Shown here in pieces: positions 23,761-37,600 of a DNA stretch of 64,000 bases. Position numbers and translations under genes: made by a program. The stretch comes from Hamiltosporidium tvaerminnensis (lineage: Eukaryota > Microsporidia > Dubosqiidae). The DNA is taken from NCBI GenBank assembly GCA_022605425.2, contig JAKIMF020000007.1, forward strand, positions 744,001 through 808,000, in the 5' to 3' direction. Numbering within the stretch: the first letter of the stretch is position 1; each line of letters begins with the position of its first letter. The notes under the pieces were generated by a model. It had not been told where the DNA came from, searched no databases, and saw only the letters and a program-made list of their open reading frames with translations.

Positions 23761-26700
23761 ATGGGTAGAAAGAAAAATGTTAGCAGCGAAATATCGAATA
23801 ATACCAAAATAAAGGCTGCAAACGACGCTGATGAGGTGAAAAAGAGTGATAGTGAGATACAAAAATGTAAGCTACACCCACCGGCGATTCCCCTACCTTC
23901 CTCCTCCTACACAACAATAACACCTCCACCACCAAGCCAAACATGCAGTAAAATGCAAAATAGTGGGCTTGACACCTTACCTTCGCCTAATGCACCAGTT
24001 CCCTCTTCGGTTGAAGTCTCTGCGTGCGAGCCATCGTACGACATGACAAGCCCCTGTACTCTAGCTATTCCGGAAGGTAACAGGCTAATGGCATTGCGGA
24101 CGATATTCGATTCCGTAACAGCCGACCCGAAGGAATGGCCTCGAATTGTTTTTTTTGCAGTACAGACAAGGTTTGAAAGAATGCCAAGAAATGGCTGGAC
24201 AGAGCTTCACAGGTACTATAATGAGAAATTTGGCTGCACTGAAACTCTCGAAGTGTTAAAAAAATTGGCACAAAGTGAGATGGGAAAGGATGTAAAATCA
24301 GAAGAGAATGGAGAGCGACGTAGAATCGCCACTTGTCTCGCTGATACATGCACCTTGACCGACACCACGGAGTACATAAACCTGTGAGATAAATTCTTGA
24401 GTAAAATCAAAGAAATCTCTGAGAACGAAATTGGAAAAGTGGTGGTCCGAACTAGAAAACATCCAAATGAATTGGTTGATAGTAAAGTTCTGGATCTCAT
24501 AAATCGAGTAGTCGGTGAATATGCAGGAGCTCATGTACCTGAGTCAATTACGGAAGCCGCGTATATCATGCAAGCTGCGCAGGTATGCTATGACGAGGCA
24601 ACACGTAAAGAGAAGCCTAGATCCGCTTGGAAGGAAAACATAGAAAGTAAAATTTCTAAGTTAGTACTTTCCAAAGATCTCCTCGAGAAAGCTCGTAAGC
24701 AGGAAAAGCTCTCCACTTCGGAAACGAAGAGCCTTAAGAAAATCATGCGAGAGTTTAATTTAAACTTGAGCAGCGTAACTGATCTTTCTGAGGCTTTAGT
24801 TAAGAAGAATGAGTCTTTGAATGTTTACGAGAAAAAAATTACGATGCATGAAAGTAGGAAGCAATTCCGAAAAGAGAATCGTATGTTTGAGCTTTTCCGA
24901 GGTCGATTTTATCGTGGGTTATCCGAGCGTGTGGAATCCGAGCATGTGGTTAGCCGTGATGAAATTGTGAGTTTTTGGTCTACAATGTGGAACAAAAATG
25001 ATGACACAGTCACGTACGATGATTATTTGATTCCATTTGTATCAGATAATCATCCGACCACGTTTCCTTCACTTGATGAATTTGTGAATATCATTAATTG
25101 GCTCCCTAATTGGAAAGCTGCTGGAATTGATGGTATTTACAATTTTTTCATTAAGAAACTTACAACTCTTCACAAATATCTTTATGATATTGTGAAAGTT
25201 ATATGTTTAAAAGGAACACCTCAAGCTGATTGGTTTTACTGCGGGCTTACGTATTTGATACCGAAAGGAATTCCACGAAGAGGCTCTGACTACAGGCCAA
25301 TCACTTGTATGTCCAACCTCTATAAGTTAACGACAAAGTGTGTAACGAAAGTCGTTCAACTTGAAGTGGAAAGGCGAGGGTTGCTTGCAGAGAACCAACT
25401 AGGGGCGGTAAGAGGTGTGCAGGGAGCGAAAGAGCAGGCTCTACTGAATATTGCCTTAAATAAAGAGTATGGAAATAATCTTAAGGCAACATGGATTGAT
25501 GTTAAAAAAGCTTATGATTCAATAGATCATGCTTATTTAACTCAATGCATTGAAAACCTTAATTTACCTGATTGGATCCTGAAATTTATTAAGGTAATTA
25601 TATCAAAATGGAAAATTGATATATCAGTAGGGCCTGAAAAAATCATGAGCAAGAAGATTGATAGAGGGATTCTACAAGGAGATAGTCTGTCACCTTTGTT
25701 ATTTGTGTTGTGTATGGATCCATTAAGCCGAAAGCTTAATGAAAAATACACAAAAGTGACAGTACAAACAGATGCAGAATCCCATTCTACTAATCATCTC
25801 TTGTTTATTGATGATCTTAAGCTCCTTGCAAAAGACAGCTCCACATTGAGTGCTATGACAGGCGAGGCAAAGGAATTTTTAGAGGTGATTGGCTTAGAGA
25901 TTAACAAAGAGAAGTCAGCCACAAATGATACGTGTTGTGAAGATACTGCTACTCTTCTAGAAGGTGTTAGTGTTTACAAATATTTAGGAATAATAGAAGA
26001 TAGCAGAGGAATCCCAACACGTAGCTCATTTGAAGAAGTACAGAGCAAACTTATATCAAGAGTTGAAAGACTTTGTCACACTAGATTAAACGCAAAAAAT
26101 TTATTTTCTGCAATCAATCAACATGCGATATCGTTAATCAACTACCACATAGGAGTACTTCGACTTGAACCGGCTGACTTCTCTAAGTTAGATGAGGCAG
26201 TGCGTGCGGTGTTGGTTAAAAATAAGATACATCTCCGCCCAGGATGTAAAGAGCGCTTGTATCTTTCTAGAACAGAACTTGGAAGAGGTCTACATAGTGT
26301 TGAGTTGCGAAGCGAACATATGCTTCTGCAACTCTTGGATTGTCTGGAAAAAAGTAAAGAAATATCAACTAGACGAGCAGCAATCCTCAAGGTGGAGAAT
26401 AATAATAAAACCCATCTTGCACTAATAAAAGGCTTCTTAAAAGTAAAGTACAGGTTGGTAGAAGAAGTCACTAAGAAAAGTTTAGAAGAAGCTCAACTTG
26501 CAAAACTATATAACGAAATAGAAAAACGAAAACTCCATTCAAAGTTATATAATGCAAGGAAAAATGAGCTTTTGAGTGTTAGTGACTCTTCAAGATGGCT
26601 AAAGAGAGGAAATATTAGGCCACGAAATGAAGCTGTGTTCTGCTATATCCAGGATAGAAATGTATTCTGGGGAGCAGATGGTGTGTGTCAACATTGCGGG

Positions 26701-27522
26701 AAGTCTGGTAAGACTGTGGATCATCTAGCAACTAGATGTGAAAAAATGCTAGGCCATGATTACACTAGACGGCATAATGAAGTGGTTAGATGCCTACACC
26801 TACTTCTCCTAAATAGATATAAGTTAAGGTCTTTAAAACGAATTAGGAGTCACTCAGTTCAAGAAATTCTTGATAATGAGTATGCAGAGATAAGAGTGGA
26901 CACCAGAATAAAAACTGATGTAAAAATTAGGAATAACAGACCCGACATATTTATTTTAGATAAGAAGAAGAATAAGATAACACTCATTGAAGTAGGAATC
27001 ACTTCCCAAGATTCACTTCAAATAGTTGAAACTGAAAAACTTAGGAAGTATGACCTGTTAGCCAATGAGTTGGGTCTTATTTATAAGTGTAGTGTTGAGA
27101 TAATCCCTTATGTGATGACCTGGGACGGTATTGTGACAAAATACCATAAATCTCATCTTAAAAGACTAGAAATACCCATGAATGTAGAAGCATACATTCA
27201 GTCTATAGTACTTAAAAAGACAGTCGAAACTATTTCCTTTGATCGACGAAGAGGACTTGAGTCAGGACTAAATGCCGAAGAGAGCTGGGAGAGAGCGTCA
27301 ATGGGTGTTATTATGAGATCAGAGATGCATGAGGAACCAATACCCCCTTTAAAAGAAGCGAAAACAGAGGAAGATGGTGCCAAAAATTTTAAACCAAAAT
27401 ATAAAGCCCCCTTTATTTTACAAGGAGGAACCACTTTAGAGGAACCGACCAATAACATAAATGAAGAGTCGGATTTGGAAGAAGAGACAAAAGTGGTCAA
27501 AGAGGTAGAAGAAAACATGTAA
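23761..27522 (+). pseudogene. retrotransposon polyprotein: RT, zinc knuckle, restriction-like endonuclease; one in-frame stop
   Basis: Read from the ATG at 23761, 1253 codons stay in frame to 27522 except for TGA at 24385-24387. The related copy at 52926-56726 has ATA at this position, so the stop looks like a change in this copy. Residues 1-100 are polar and proline-rich. In the second part (counted from 24397), RT landmarks are YLIPKG...DYRPITCMS (286-305), DVKKAYDSIDH (368-378), GILQGDSLSPLLF (424-436) and FIDDLKLLAKD (470-480), with the catalytic Asp pair at 472-473. A CX2CX8HX4C knuckle follows (764-781), then RRHNEVVR. The endonuclease core is RPD (848-850) and LIEV (863-866). An acidic tail of about 170 residues ends the protein. 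Without readthrough of TGA only a 208-residue N-terminal piece would be made. Confidence 0.92.
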
Positions 27523-27565
27523 AAATGGTAAAAAATATTTTAACCCAGAATTTTATTAAATAAAA
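23761..27565 (+). mobile_element. full-length R2-type non-LTR retrotransposon (copy 2, reference copy)
   Basis: About 3.8 kb bounded by a 12-base target duplication. One long frame encodes an N-terminal low-complexity region, a reverse transcriptase, a zinc knuckle and a restriction-like endonuclease. That is the layout of R2, Dong/R4, NeSL and CRE elements. The 3' untranslated tail is only about 40 bases and ends AACCCAGAATTTTATTAAATAAA-like. The same tail ends copies at 10572, 38488, 42978, 47123, 48601 and 52926. No LTRs and no long poly-A. The target looks like ordinary AT-rich DNA, not rDNA. Confidence 0.93.
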
Positions 27566-27577
27566 TAAATACAAAAT
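27566..27577 (+). repeat. right target-site duplication of retrotransposon copy 2
   Basis: Exact repeat of 23749-23760 directly after the 3' tail. Confidence 0.8.
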
Positions 27578-30500
27578 TAAATTTTATAGTGATTCTCTAC
27601 AAGCATAAGAATTTCGTTGAATTTTTTTGCTTTTATTATCTTACTTAATGGTTAAATAATTTAAAATCCCATAGATTTTATAGTGAAAACAATTTTAAAA
27701 TAATAAAATGTTCGCTATAATGGTATTAATATTAGTTCTTATCACGATTATAATTTTGAATTGAAGCTTTTCGATAAGCTACTCCTAATCACCTACTTAG
27801 GTGAACTAAAGTAGTTGAATAAAAATTATTCCAAACTAACAATATATGAAAGTATCATTTAAATATTTAATATATTTCAAATATTCGCATGAATTTTTTA
27901 CAACAAATAACCGATAATTTATTTATATTTCAGTATTTAAAAGACAAGAACTTTGTTGCTGTCTTTCTATTCATATTTTTATATCAAAGTAATGTTTGTA
28001 AAAAAGTTAAATCCTTATTTCCTACAATTGATATGAAATTATTTTAAAAATTAAGTCATTGCTTTTAGCTTTGTATAAATTTTTTTAATATTTGATTATT
28101 CTTTGTTAAAATGAAGATTGCTATAAATATAGCAAATGGTAAATATCAGCTATTTAAACAATCTAAAATATTAAATCTAATGCAGGGCTTTTAAAATATA
28201 ATTTACAGGTGCGTTGACTCAAAATATAATTTATCATGGTTTTCTGTTTTCTATTTGCTATTATATATGTATCATTTTTGTTATAGCAGTAAACTAACAT
28301 CGTAGAATATATTAGAATCTGTTTGCTTTTACTGAAGTATTCCTACATTATACTTCAAGCTGTGATATTTTATGTTATTTAATTGTATATAACAATACCA
28401 TTGCACATTTTTAGAAAAAATTGTTTTCTATAAAAATATATTTTATATATCTTTAAACTTGTATATCACATTTAAACTATAAATTATGTTTTTCGATATC
28501 AAAGAATAGCAATAAACTTTTTATTTTTATTTTAAAAGAATAAAATATGAGCGCGTAACATGTCAATTTTGAACTGTAAAAAATATATATAACTTGTATA
28601 AACAAAGGATATTATATCTTGTAAAATTCCAATGATAGAATAAAATATAAAGTTAAACCCAAAGTGAAAGTAAATAAGTTTGAGAAAAAAAATGACAATA
28701 TAAGTGGTATACAAAGCTTTTATATACACAACTAATAAAACAAAGTCCTAAAGAAGAGGCTTTGGTATCAACTTAGATTTGGCATCTATCAGGTTAGGTA
28801 GCAAAGATAACAATGTTGCGGATATTTAGGAAAATAGAGCATGGGACAGTTTTAGAGAAACTAATAAATTAGAAAGGATGATCAAAATCGTAAAGAGATC
28901 CAAATAATACACGAAATAATATCACCTAAATTAAGATGTTATAAGTGGTGGATATAAATACAAAAGAGTCACCTGAAAATTTTCTAATTGAACTAAAACG
29001 TTTTATAAAGAAAGAAAAAAATGAAAAAAACATCATAAAATAAATTATGAATGAGAATAATAAGTAAAAAAAATTACGCTCTAATTAAGTCATTCAATTT
29101 AAAAAAAAATCATTATTCCAAATCAAATATAATAGAGAAGATAAATGCCACAAAATGTTTTTCAACTCTTATGACACCCGTAAAAAATACAAAAATGTAA
29201 AATTATCAAAATATGAAAGTGATACTGTTTGAGATGATATAGACCGAAATAGGTACATAGTAAATATTCTGTTATTGATTTAAAGTGCACAAAATAAAAC
29301 ATATAAATTGTACAGAAACATTTAATAAAAATTTAAAATAATAAATTCACGCATATTTATTTCAAGGTGTGAAAATAACAAATTAACAGATATTTGATTT
29401 CATTCAGCGTAATTTCAAAGAACCGGATCTACTCAGATTTCATATTTTCGATAGGAATCAGGCCGATAAAAAAATTAGAAGCCATTATTCCGCAAAAAAT
29501 TGAATTTCTTAGCAAAAACCCAAAACTGTAACAATAACGAACAAAAAATATATATAATGCATTTGAGGATCTAACAGTTTTCGTTATACGTATTTTTTAT
29601 GTTAAAATTAGCTTGGAAAAGTAAAATACAATGTATTTAGGTAGAGATCTCTTCTGTGGTTGCAGCTTTAAAGAAAATAAGAGCAAAGAGATAAACATTC
29701 TTGCATAGTATTTTAACAAATGATGGGTAAAATATTCCTTACGTTAGAGGCAAGACGATAACACACCATTTATGGCATCAATCAATAAATTTAACAAGCA
29801 AAATTACTTGTTATTATCGATAACGATTCCGAGCGTATAACTAAATCTTGCATAATTTCGCTAAAAGTAGAGAAATGTACTAATAGGTTAAATTAATTAC
29901 TAAAAAATTATATAAATATTCTATTCTTCAACATATTATAAATAATTTCTAAACTACATTTAAAATAGAACAAGTAACAAGCTTTAGATATTCTAAATTT
30001 CTCGGCGACTAATACAACACATTATTCTCGTAAATATAGAAGAAAAACTGGGAAATAAGACGGTGATCCATGCTATATGATGTCAATTTTATAAAAATCC
30101 GATAAGCCGGAAAAAATAAGCGTGAAAATATCGAATCTATATTGAACCAATAGTTATATAGGCTTTCAAAATATATCTGATTACAAGTGTAAGACAAATA
30201 ATGTTATGCTAATATGATAGAAAACACCTGGTAAGATATGTTACAAATGTTTACTAATTATTGGTTAATAATTGGATTGAGTTGAGTTAACAAGTTCTAT
30301 CAGAAAATTTTATGTCAATGTGATTTAAAAAAGAATACTAGAAGCTTATATATTAGAAAGAATATCTATGTGAAAAATATGCAGTATAATATTAAAGCTG
30401 ATTTCATGTTTAGTAAGGCATGCTAGATTACAAAAAATATTATTTTGTTTGATTAAAGAAGATACATGCACGCAAAATCTGATTCGATAGAGAAATCAAA

Positions 30501-32140
30501 GGAAAGAGAAGAAAAGAAGAATGATTTTATACATTATTATCTTCTCAAAAGCGACAGGTCACAAAGCAAGCTAGAAAAAAGAAGAAAAAATATGCTGATA
30601 CGAACTTTTTAGTTAATTTAGAAAAAAAGTAATGTATGAAGAATTGTATTACATAAAGTTTTATTATAAAAGATTAAATTTTACTTTTGAAAATCTTGAT
30701 AATGTGAAATTTGAATACTAAGGTTTTCAACCTAAATAATCATGTATAGGCCAAATAATATTTCCCTGAAAAAAACCATATTCGGAAGCACAATTGGGTT
30801 TAAGTTTTAAGATTACACCTGTATAAATAAATTAATGATCCATAGTTTCATATTAAACTAAAATTTGATATCTATTATTACTTAATAAAAACAGATTGTG
30901 TAAGAATTCATTGTATTGATATAATAATAATGTAAAATCATGTAAGAAAGAAAATTCGAATGCGAATCAATGTGTTAAGATTAGAAAATCTTGGTATTTC
31001 AATAAAAATGACTGAATATAAAATAATTTTATATTTATAATGTTTAATTAAACAACCCAATACAAAATAAAGGCGCGGCGCAATATGCCTAGGCTGAAAA
31101 TAAGATTTCTATATCAAAAAGTGGAATTGATTATTTTTGCATATAGAATGTAAATATTTTGGAAACTGATAAAACTGCAGCATATGAATTGAATGTGAGT
31201 GTTGGAAACCCATATTAGTATAGTTATATCAAGCCTAGAAATATAAGGTGCTTAAACACAGTATTTAACTAAAATTTGAGAACTATGCTTTCAAGATATT
31301 CAATAGAATGTTGAAAGAATTTTAATTATTTTTGGAACTAAAGAATTCATTGAAACCACATTTACTATAAAAGCTGCAAAAGCAGCAGGTTGAAATATTC
31401 AAAGTGAATTAACATAATATGATTTTAGGTGCTTCGATCATCTATTCAAACACTATAATTATAGTTTAGTAATTTTTTTCCCGCTAGCTGCTCTAATAAT
31501 AGACTATTATTTTGTAGAGATATAAAAAAGATTAGCAATATATTATTAAATTTTCTTTCTAAAGTAATTATAAACATTTGAGAGACTTTTTTATTATAAA
31601 TTTTCTTTTCATATAAATTTTATTCTTTACAAAAAATCATTAATTTATTTAATTTCTGTTTTTTTTTCTTGTCGTATCTCTAGCATAGAAATACATTCTT
31701 CAGCCTAATCAGTTACATTTTGCTTAAAGACGCTTTTTAGGTCTTTTTTAGGTTAAAACATGGGAATATTCGTTTAAGCTTCTAATTTAGTAAAACGACC
31801 GTTTAATTCTACTGATTTACGTTTTTAATAAAATTCCTTTATGAGGAGATATGTAGAAATAAATAATACCGTTAAAAAGGATCCCAAATCAAACCAAAGC
31901 CTGACAATAAGATCTTTTTAAAAAAATAAGTATAGATATGTTATATCTATTAAGGTTTAATTGTATTTATAGGTTGATAATTTCTGTCGAAATTATGATT
32001 CAATTCAATTGTTAAGCTATACATTCAATGATTATTCCGCAATATAGTTATTAATATTTTTTTCCTTCTATTATTTTATCCTGATAAAAACAATATAGTT
32101 AAATTAAAAAAAATATTAATTTATTATTAAAAAAATTTTA
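27578..32140. other. gene-free stretch with a decayed purine-rich segment (about 28740-31440)
   Basis: 27578-28740 and 31441-32140 are plain AT-rich DNA. Between them the plus strand becomes A- and G-rich. In-frame coding-like runs can be followed for 80-100 codons (for example 28943-29280) with stops mainly where Lys or Gln codons would be expected. I could not identify the product; an ancient mobile element or pseudogene is the simplest reading. No intact frame remains. Confidence 0.35.
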
Positions 32141-32143
32141 CCC
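32141..32143 (+). promoter_or_regulatory. CCC start-proximal motif
   Basis: TTTTACCCG sits nine bases before the ATG at 32153 and supports that start over the ATG at 32213. Confidence 0.45.
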
Positions 32144-32152
32144 GTTACATCA

Positions 32153-34465
32153 ATGAAGCTTTGGAGCACAAGACTGTTTTTAGGGATTGCTTTGAATAGC
32201 AAGATAACTGAGATGACTATCTTTATTATTCTATGTTCAGCTTTAAAAGCTGATTCATCAATCATTTTACATTTTTATAATGAACCTAATGAACACGAAA
32301 AAAATTCTGAACATGGTAAAGTAAACATAAGATCCTTTTCTAAATTTATAAAAAAGAAACATAAATGTTTTGAACATACAGAGTGCAAAGAATGTGTAAA
32401 ATACATAATTGAAGACAGGAATAAAATACATTTAAATTTTGATATGAAAAGTAGTGAAAAAAAGAGAGCTACAATTTTTATAAGTACGAATGTATTGAAA
32501 TACCAGGATTTTATATATTTTTTAAAAGTATCAAATGAAATCCAGGATATAAAAGAAAATTTAAGGTTTACGGATTTCTCGATGTTGATACATATACTTG
32601 ATATTTTTAAATTTAAGAAAGATAAATATTTTAGTAGCTTAATTCGAGTTCTTTTGCTTTCGATTATTTACAATAATCAAAATGATTACGAAGAAGACCT
32701 AATCAAAATTATCACTACTTCATCATCAGTATTCAAAATTATTTTATATGAATTTTGCTCGATACATTTTCTTGTTTTAGATTCGGATTTTAGAGGAATT
32801 TCAACAACATCTTTTAAAAAACAAATAAATGAAAATTTTGATGATGTTATCTGTTCAGATAAAAAATTTCTTGAGATTAATATGGAAATATTTAACAAAA
32901 TTAGCAAGCTTATACGTCGTAGTCAAAAATTCGAACACATTTTTAAAATTATCTTTGGATCTATTAAACCGTTAAGAGTTTCTTTATATTATCGAGAATT
33001 GCATGATGATATTTCAAATATTTTAGCACCTTCATTTCTTATATCATGCGAGGCACTTTGCTTTGAGAATTGGAAAAATATGAAATTTATTGAAAAGATT
33101 TTTGAAAGTTTGATTCTTAAAAATCTTAAGATATTGTTTTTCTTGAATTGTGAATTTTCGTTTTTTAAAGAAAGTCTTTTGAAAAAATTTACAGCCGATT
33201 CACGGATATATATATTAAATTCTTCTCTAGAAACAACGTTAGATTTTCGAAAGCCTGTATATTCCAAGGAATCGATTGAATTTCTAAAAAGGCTGGTTTT
33301 GAAACTGTATAATGAAATAAGAAGCAAAAAGAACACTTCGATTTTTCTAGAAAAAAATACAGGGAAACCATACAAAATAGAAAAATTCAATATTAATAAA
33401 TATATTGAAACGAATAGAAGTGTTGGTTTCCAAGAAGCTTTTAATTTTAAGGATCATAATATATATTTTAAGGATTTTTTCTATATTTCCGAAAATTTCG
33501 TTAACAATTGATTTCTCAGTAACTAAATATTCAAAAAATTGGAAAAATTTGTATACGTTTAAGAGATATTTTTATAAATGGTTTAAACTTTAAAAGTACA
33601 GATATAAGTGAAAACATTGTAGAATTATATATTTATGCTTCTAAATTAACAGATAATTTTCTACGTGACATTCTGTACTCTTCCAAGATTAAAAACTAAT
33701 TTGTATTTCAGATTGCACATTGGTTTTTCAAAAGCATAAATCAAAATATGCTAAAAATCTATCAATAGATAATTTGTCTATTACTGCCTGCGATTTTGAA
33801 AATCAAAATGGTGTATTTGAATTCATAAATTCTATGCCAAATCTAAAAACATTTAATTTCCACTCTTTTAAAAATGCATCTTTCTATATCGATATATTTA
33901 AAAATTGTAGAATAGAATTAAATTCACTAGGAAAATTTTCATTATGGTGAGAAAAATAAATTTAGTGCTAGTTATTTAAAATTTTTAAGCACAGGATTCA
34001 ATTACTACTCTTCAACTTGTTGTTAATTCTAAGATAGGCTCACTTAAGGAATTATTTTTCGAAAAAAAGTTGAGAAATGTGACAAGGTTTGTAATCTACC
34101 ATTTTAAGATAGGAACAAAAGACAAAAAAGCAATGGTTAATTGTACAAATATGAATTTTTTTACTCTGTATAAATGTGAATTTGATAAGATTTCATTTTT
34201 TGAACTATTTGATGTGAAAAAAGAATATGCATTTCGAAATATATCCTTAGATCATATTGTTTTAAAATCACAAGATGTTTATTTTTTATCGAATCTTAAA
34301 CAGTTAAGATGGTTATCGCTTAATCCTCGATTTGCTGATAATACTGCTTTTATTAGATTTTTTTGCGTAAATTCTTTCAAGCCAAAACTAACTCTGCGAT
34401 GTAATCAAGAAAATCTTCCCGGCGCATGTGTTTATTATCTCAAAGAAATTTTTGGCGATAAATAG
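32153..34465 (+). pseudogene. secreted-type leucine-rich-repeat protein, broken
   Basis: Unnamed family. The first frame (32153-33511, 452 residues) begins with a short hydrophilic lead and then MTIFIILCSALKADSS from the internal ATG at 32213, a plausible signal peptide. Residues 105-170 form a helical segment (FTDFSMLIHILDIFKFKKDKY) matching a segment of the gene at 58128. From about residue 260 the pattern becomes L-x-x-L-x-x-x-x-C/N, as in irregular leucine-rich repeats. After the TGA at 33509-33511 the repeats continue in other frames: short stretches around 33590-33700, then 33720-33950 and 34070-34465 (NLKQLRWLSLNPRF). At least three frame changes are needed to join them. The CCC motif marks it as once expressed. 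The first 452-residue frame could still be made. Paralogous to 58128-60661 by layout. Confidence 0.6.
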
Positions 34466-34621
34466 ATTAGATTTATGAATGATATTCATATTTTAGAAAG
34501 GCAATCATTAATAAAACTTTTAATTTTTTCCGTCAAACGTTTAAATATAAATAAAAGAACGAATAAATAAATTCAAATATATTATAAACGTTTTTTTATA
34601 AATTAATTGGTATAAGGAATA

Positions 34622-37600
34622 ATGTTGGTAGCAAAAACAAAAAAATAGTTAAATAAAAGCTGCACTAGACACTGATGAGGGGAATAATAGCACAAAGGTA
34701 GTTCGAAATTATAAACAATACCAATCGGCGAATTCACCACAAGCTATTTTTCTATAGAAAACAAAACATTTACTATCAAGCCAAACATGCGATGGCTTTG
34801 AGATCCGTTTACTTGACAGTTTACCTTCGCCTAATTTACTACTTCCTTGTTTGATGCTGGCTTTTTGTGCGAGTTATCGAATGAAATGACGAACCTCTGT
34901 ACTCTAGCATTTCTGAAGGTAACAGGCTAATGGTACTGCAGATAATATTTGAACCCGTAAACGCCAACTCACAGTAATGACATGCGATTGATTTTTTTTG
35001 CAGCAGAAAAGGTCTGAAAGAATGCATGAAATATTTAAACAGGATTTTAAAGGTATTATAATGAGAAATTTGGTCGCGCCGTAGCTTTCGATGTGTTAAT
35101 ATGGTTAGCATGATGTGAGACAAAAGACTAATAAAATAATAATAGGATGAAAAGGTGCATCAAGCACCCTATTCCCACTGATAAATGTTCCCTTGTTGAC
35201 CCCACTCTTTATATTTACTTCAAGGGCAAGTTCTTAACTATATTCAAAGAAATCCCAGAAAATAAAATCAAAGAAGGTGTGGTCTGAACCCGATACCACT
35301 CAAGTGAATTAGTCGAGAGAAAAGGGGAAACCAAATGACAGAAGGGTCGGAGAATATGGCAAAGTGTGTGTACATGGATCAGCTGATAAGGCTGTGAATA
35401 TACTACAAGCCGTGATGTTATGCTATGAAGAAGCAAGGCAGAAAGAAAAGTCCGGATGCGCTTCTAAGGCATAAATTGAGAGAAAATTTTCAGATATAGG
35501 CGTTATATAAGATCTTTGGAGAACATCTACAGAATGAAAATTTATGCTACGGAACAAAAGCTATAAGAAAATTTTGCGAAAATTTCGTATAAAATTGAGA
35601 TATATGAATGATCATCGGAGGCCTTAGTTAAGAAAAATGAGTCTTGTTATGTCAAGATAAAAGGCGCACGATTTTTGAAATTATGAAGTAATTCTGGAGA
35701 ATAATTGTATGTTTGACCTGTCCGAGCTAGATTTTATCCCAGGTAATATAAACGTGTTCGGGGAACATGAGGTTAGTTGTTATGAAATTGTGAGTTTTGG
35801 GTAAAGTCTAAAACAAAAATTATAACAAAATAGCGTATCAGGATTATTTGATTCATTATTTATGTGATAATCATCTGATCATTTTTTCTTCATTTGAATA
35901 ATTTGTAAGTATCATTGATTGGATTATAAATTAAAAGGTTGCTGTAATTGATGTTACCTACAATTTCTTCAAAATGAAACTAACAACTCTTCACAAATAT
36001 CTTATTAATATTGTTAAGAAATTTGTCTGGAAATTGTACCTCAAGCTATGTGTTTTTTTTTGCAAGATTAAGTATTTGATCCCAAAAGAAATTTTCAATG
36101 AGGTGATGACTACAGGCACATCATATGTGTTTCAACCTTTATAAGTTAATCACAAGGCGGGTAACAAATTTCGTTAATCTCGAAGTGAAAATACGAAGTT
36201 ACTTGGAGCTATTTAATTGAAAGCGGTAAGAGATGTGCAAGAAGCAGGCTCTGCTGAATGTTAATATTAATAAAAAACATTGAAAAAAATCTAAGGTACG
36301 TCGATTGATGCTAAAAAAAGCTCTATTATTCCATAGATCATGCCTATTTGACGGGATGCATAGGAAATTTAATTTAACCGATTGGATTTGGAAATTTTTT
36401 ATGGTAAAAAAATTAAAATTGACAATTTATATTTTATTAAACCCTTAAAAATCATTTAAAAGAAGATATATAGAGGTATTTTTCAGAGTACTAATCTTTG
36501 AGTATTGTTTTTCGTGTTAGATATAGATACATGAAATCGAAAGCTTAATAAGAAATAAGCAAAAATAACAATACAAACAGAAGACACATCACACTTTACT
36601 TTGCATCTCTTCTTCATTAATGATATCATCGTTTCTGTCTAAATATGAACAAAAATTGCAACAGATGACTGAGAAAGAGAAAATGGTCTTAAATAACATA
36701 AGATTTGAGATAAAAAAAGATAATTATGCCACAAATTATACGTTTTATAGGGATACTGCTACTTCACAAGAAGGCCTTATTGTTTTTAAATATCTCTGGG
36801 ATAATAGAAGTTGGCAGATATTATCTACACTTTATACATTCGAAAAAGTACAAAGTAAACTGATATCTAGAGTTTAAAGACACTATAACACCAGATTTAA
36901 TGCAAAAGAAATATCTTTTGCAATAGATCAACAATCAATATCTTTAAAAAACTATCATATAAGAGTACACAGATCATATAAACTACCTCTATGTTAGATG
37001 ATGTTTTGCTTACGATATTGGTAAAGAGTAAGATACATTTTCGTCTGGGTGCAAGAAAGTCTCTAACTACCTAGAACAAATCTTAGAAAAGATCAATCAT
37101 TTTTCAAGTTGAGTAGCGAACACATTCTTTTGAAACTCTTGGATTGTCTGCTTTAAATACAGAAATATCAACTCAAAGAGCACTAATACTAAAGGTGGAA
37201 AATACTAATTATCATAAACTCAGTTCTTCGTAACGACATTAAAACCCCTAAATAGTTATTTAAACAATTATTTCTCTAAATCCCACGAAGGAGTGGAAAT
37301 GAACCAAAGCAGACGACCTACATTAAATAAACAATCTTCCTCAAATACTTCTACAACTTCAACATGTCACTAATAAAATACATCTTGCACTTATAAAAGG
37401 CTTCCTTAAATTGCAATATACTTTGGAAGAAAAAGTCAAGAAAGAGAATTTAGATTAAGCTCAACCTGCAAAACTATATAACGACATATAAAACGAAGAC
37501 TTCACTTAAAGTTATATAATTCAGGAAAAAACATGTTAATAAGTGGCAGTGACTCTTCAGGAGGACAAAGAAAGGGAATATTGTTCTGCTATATCTAGCA

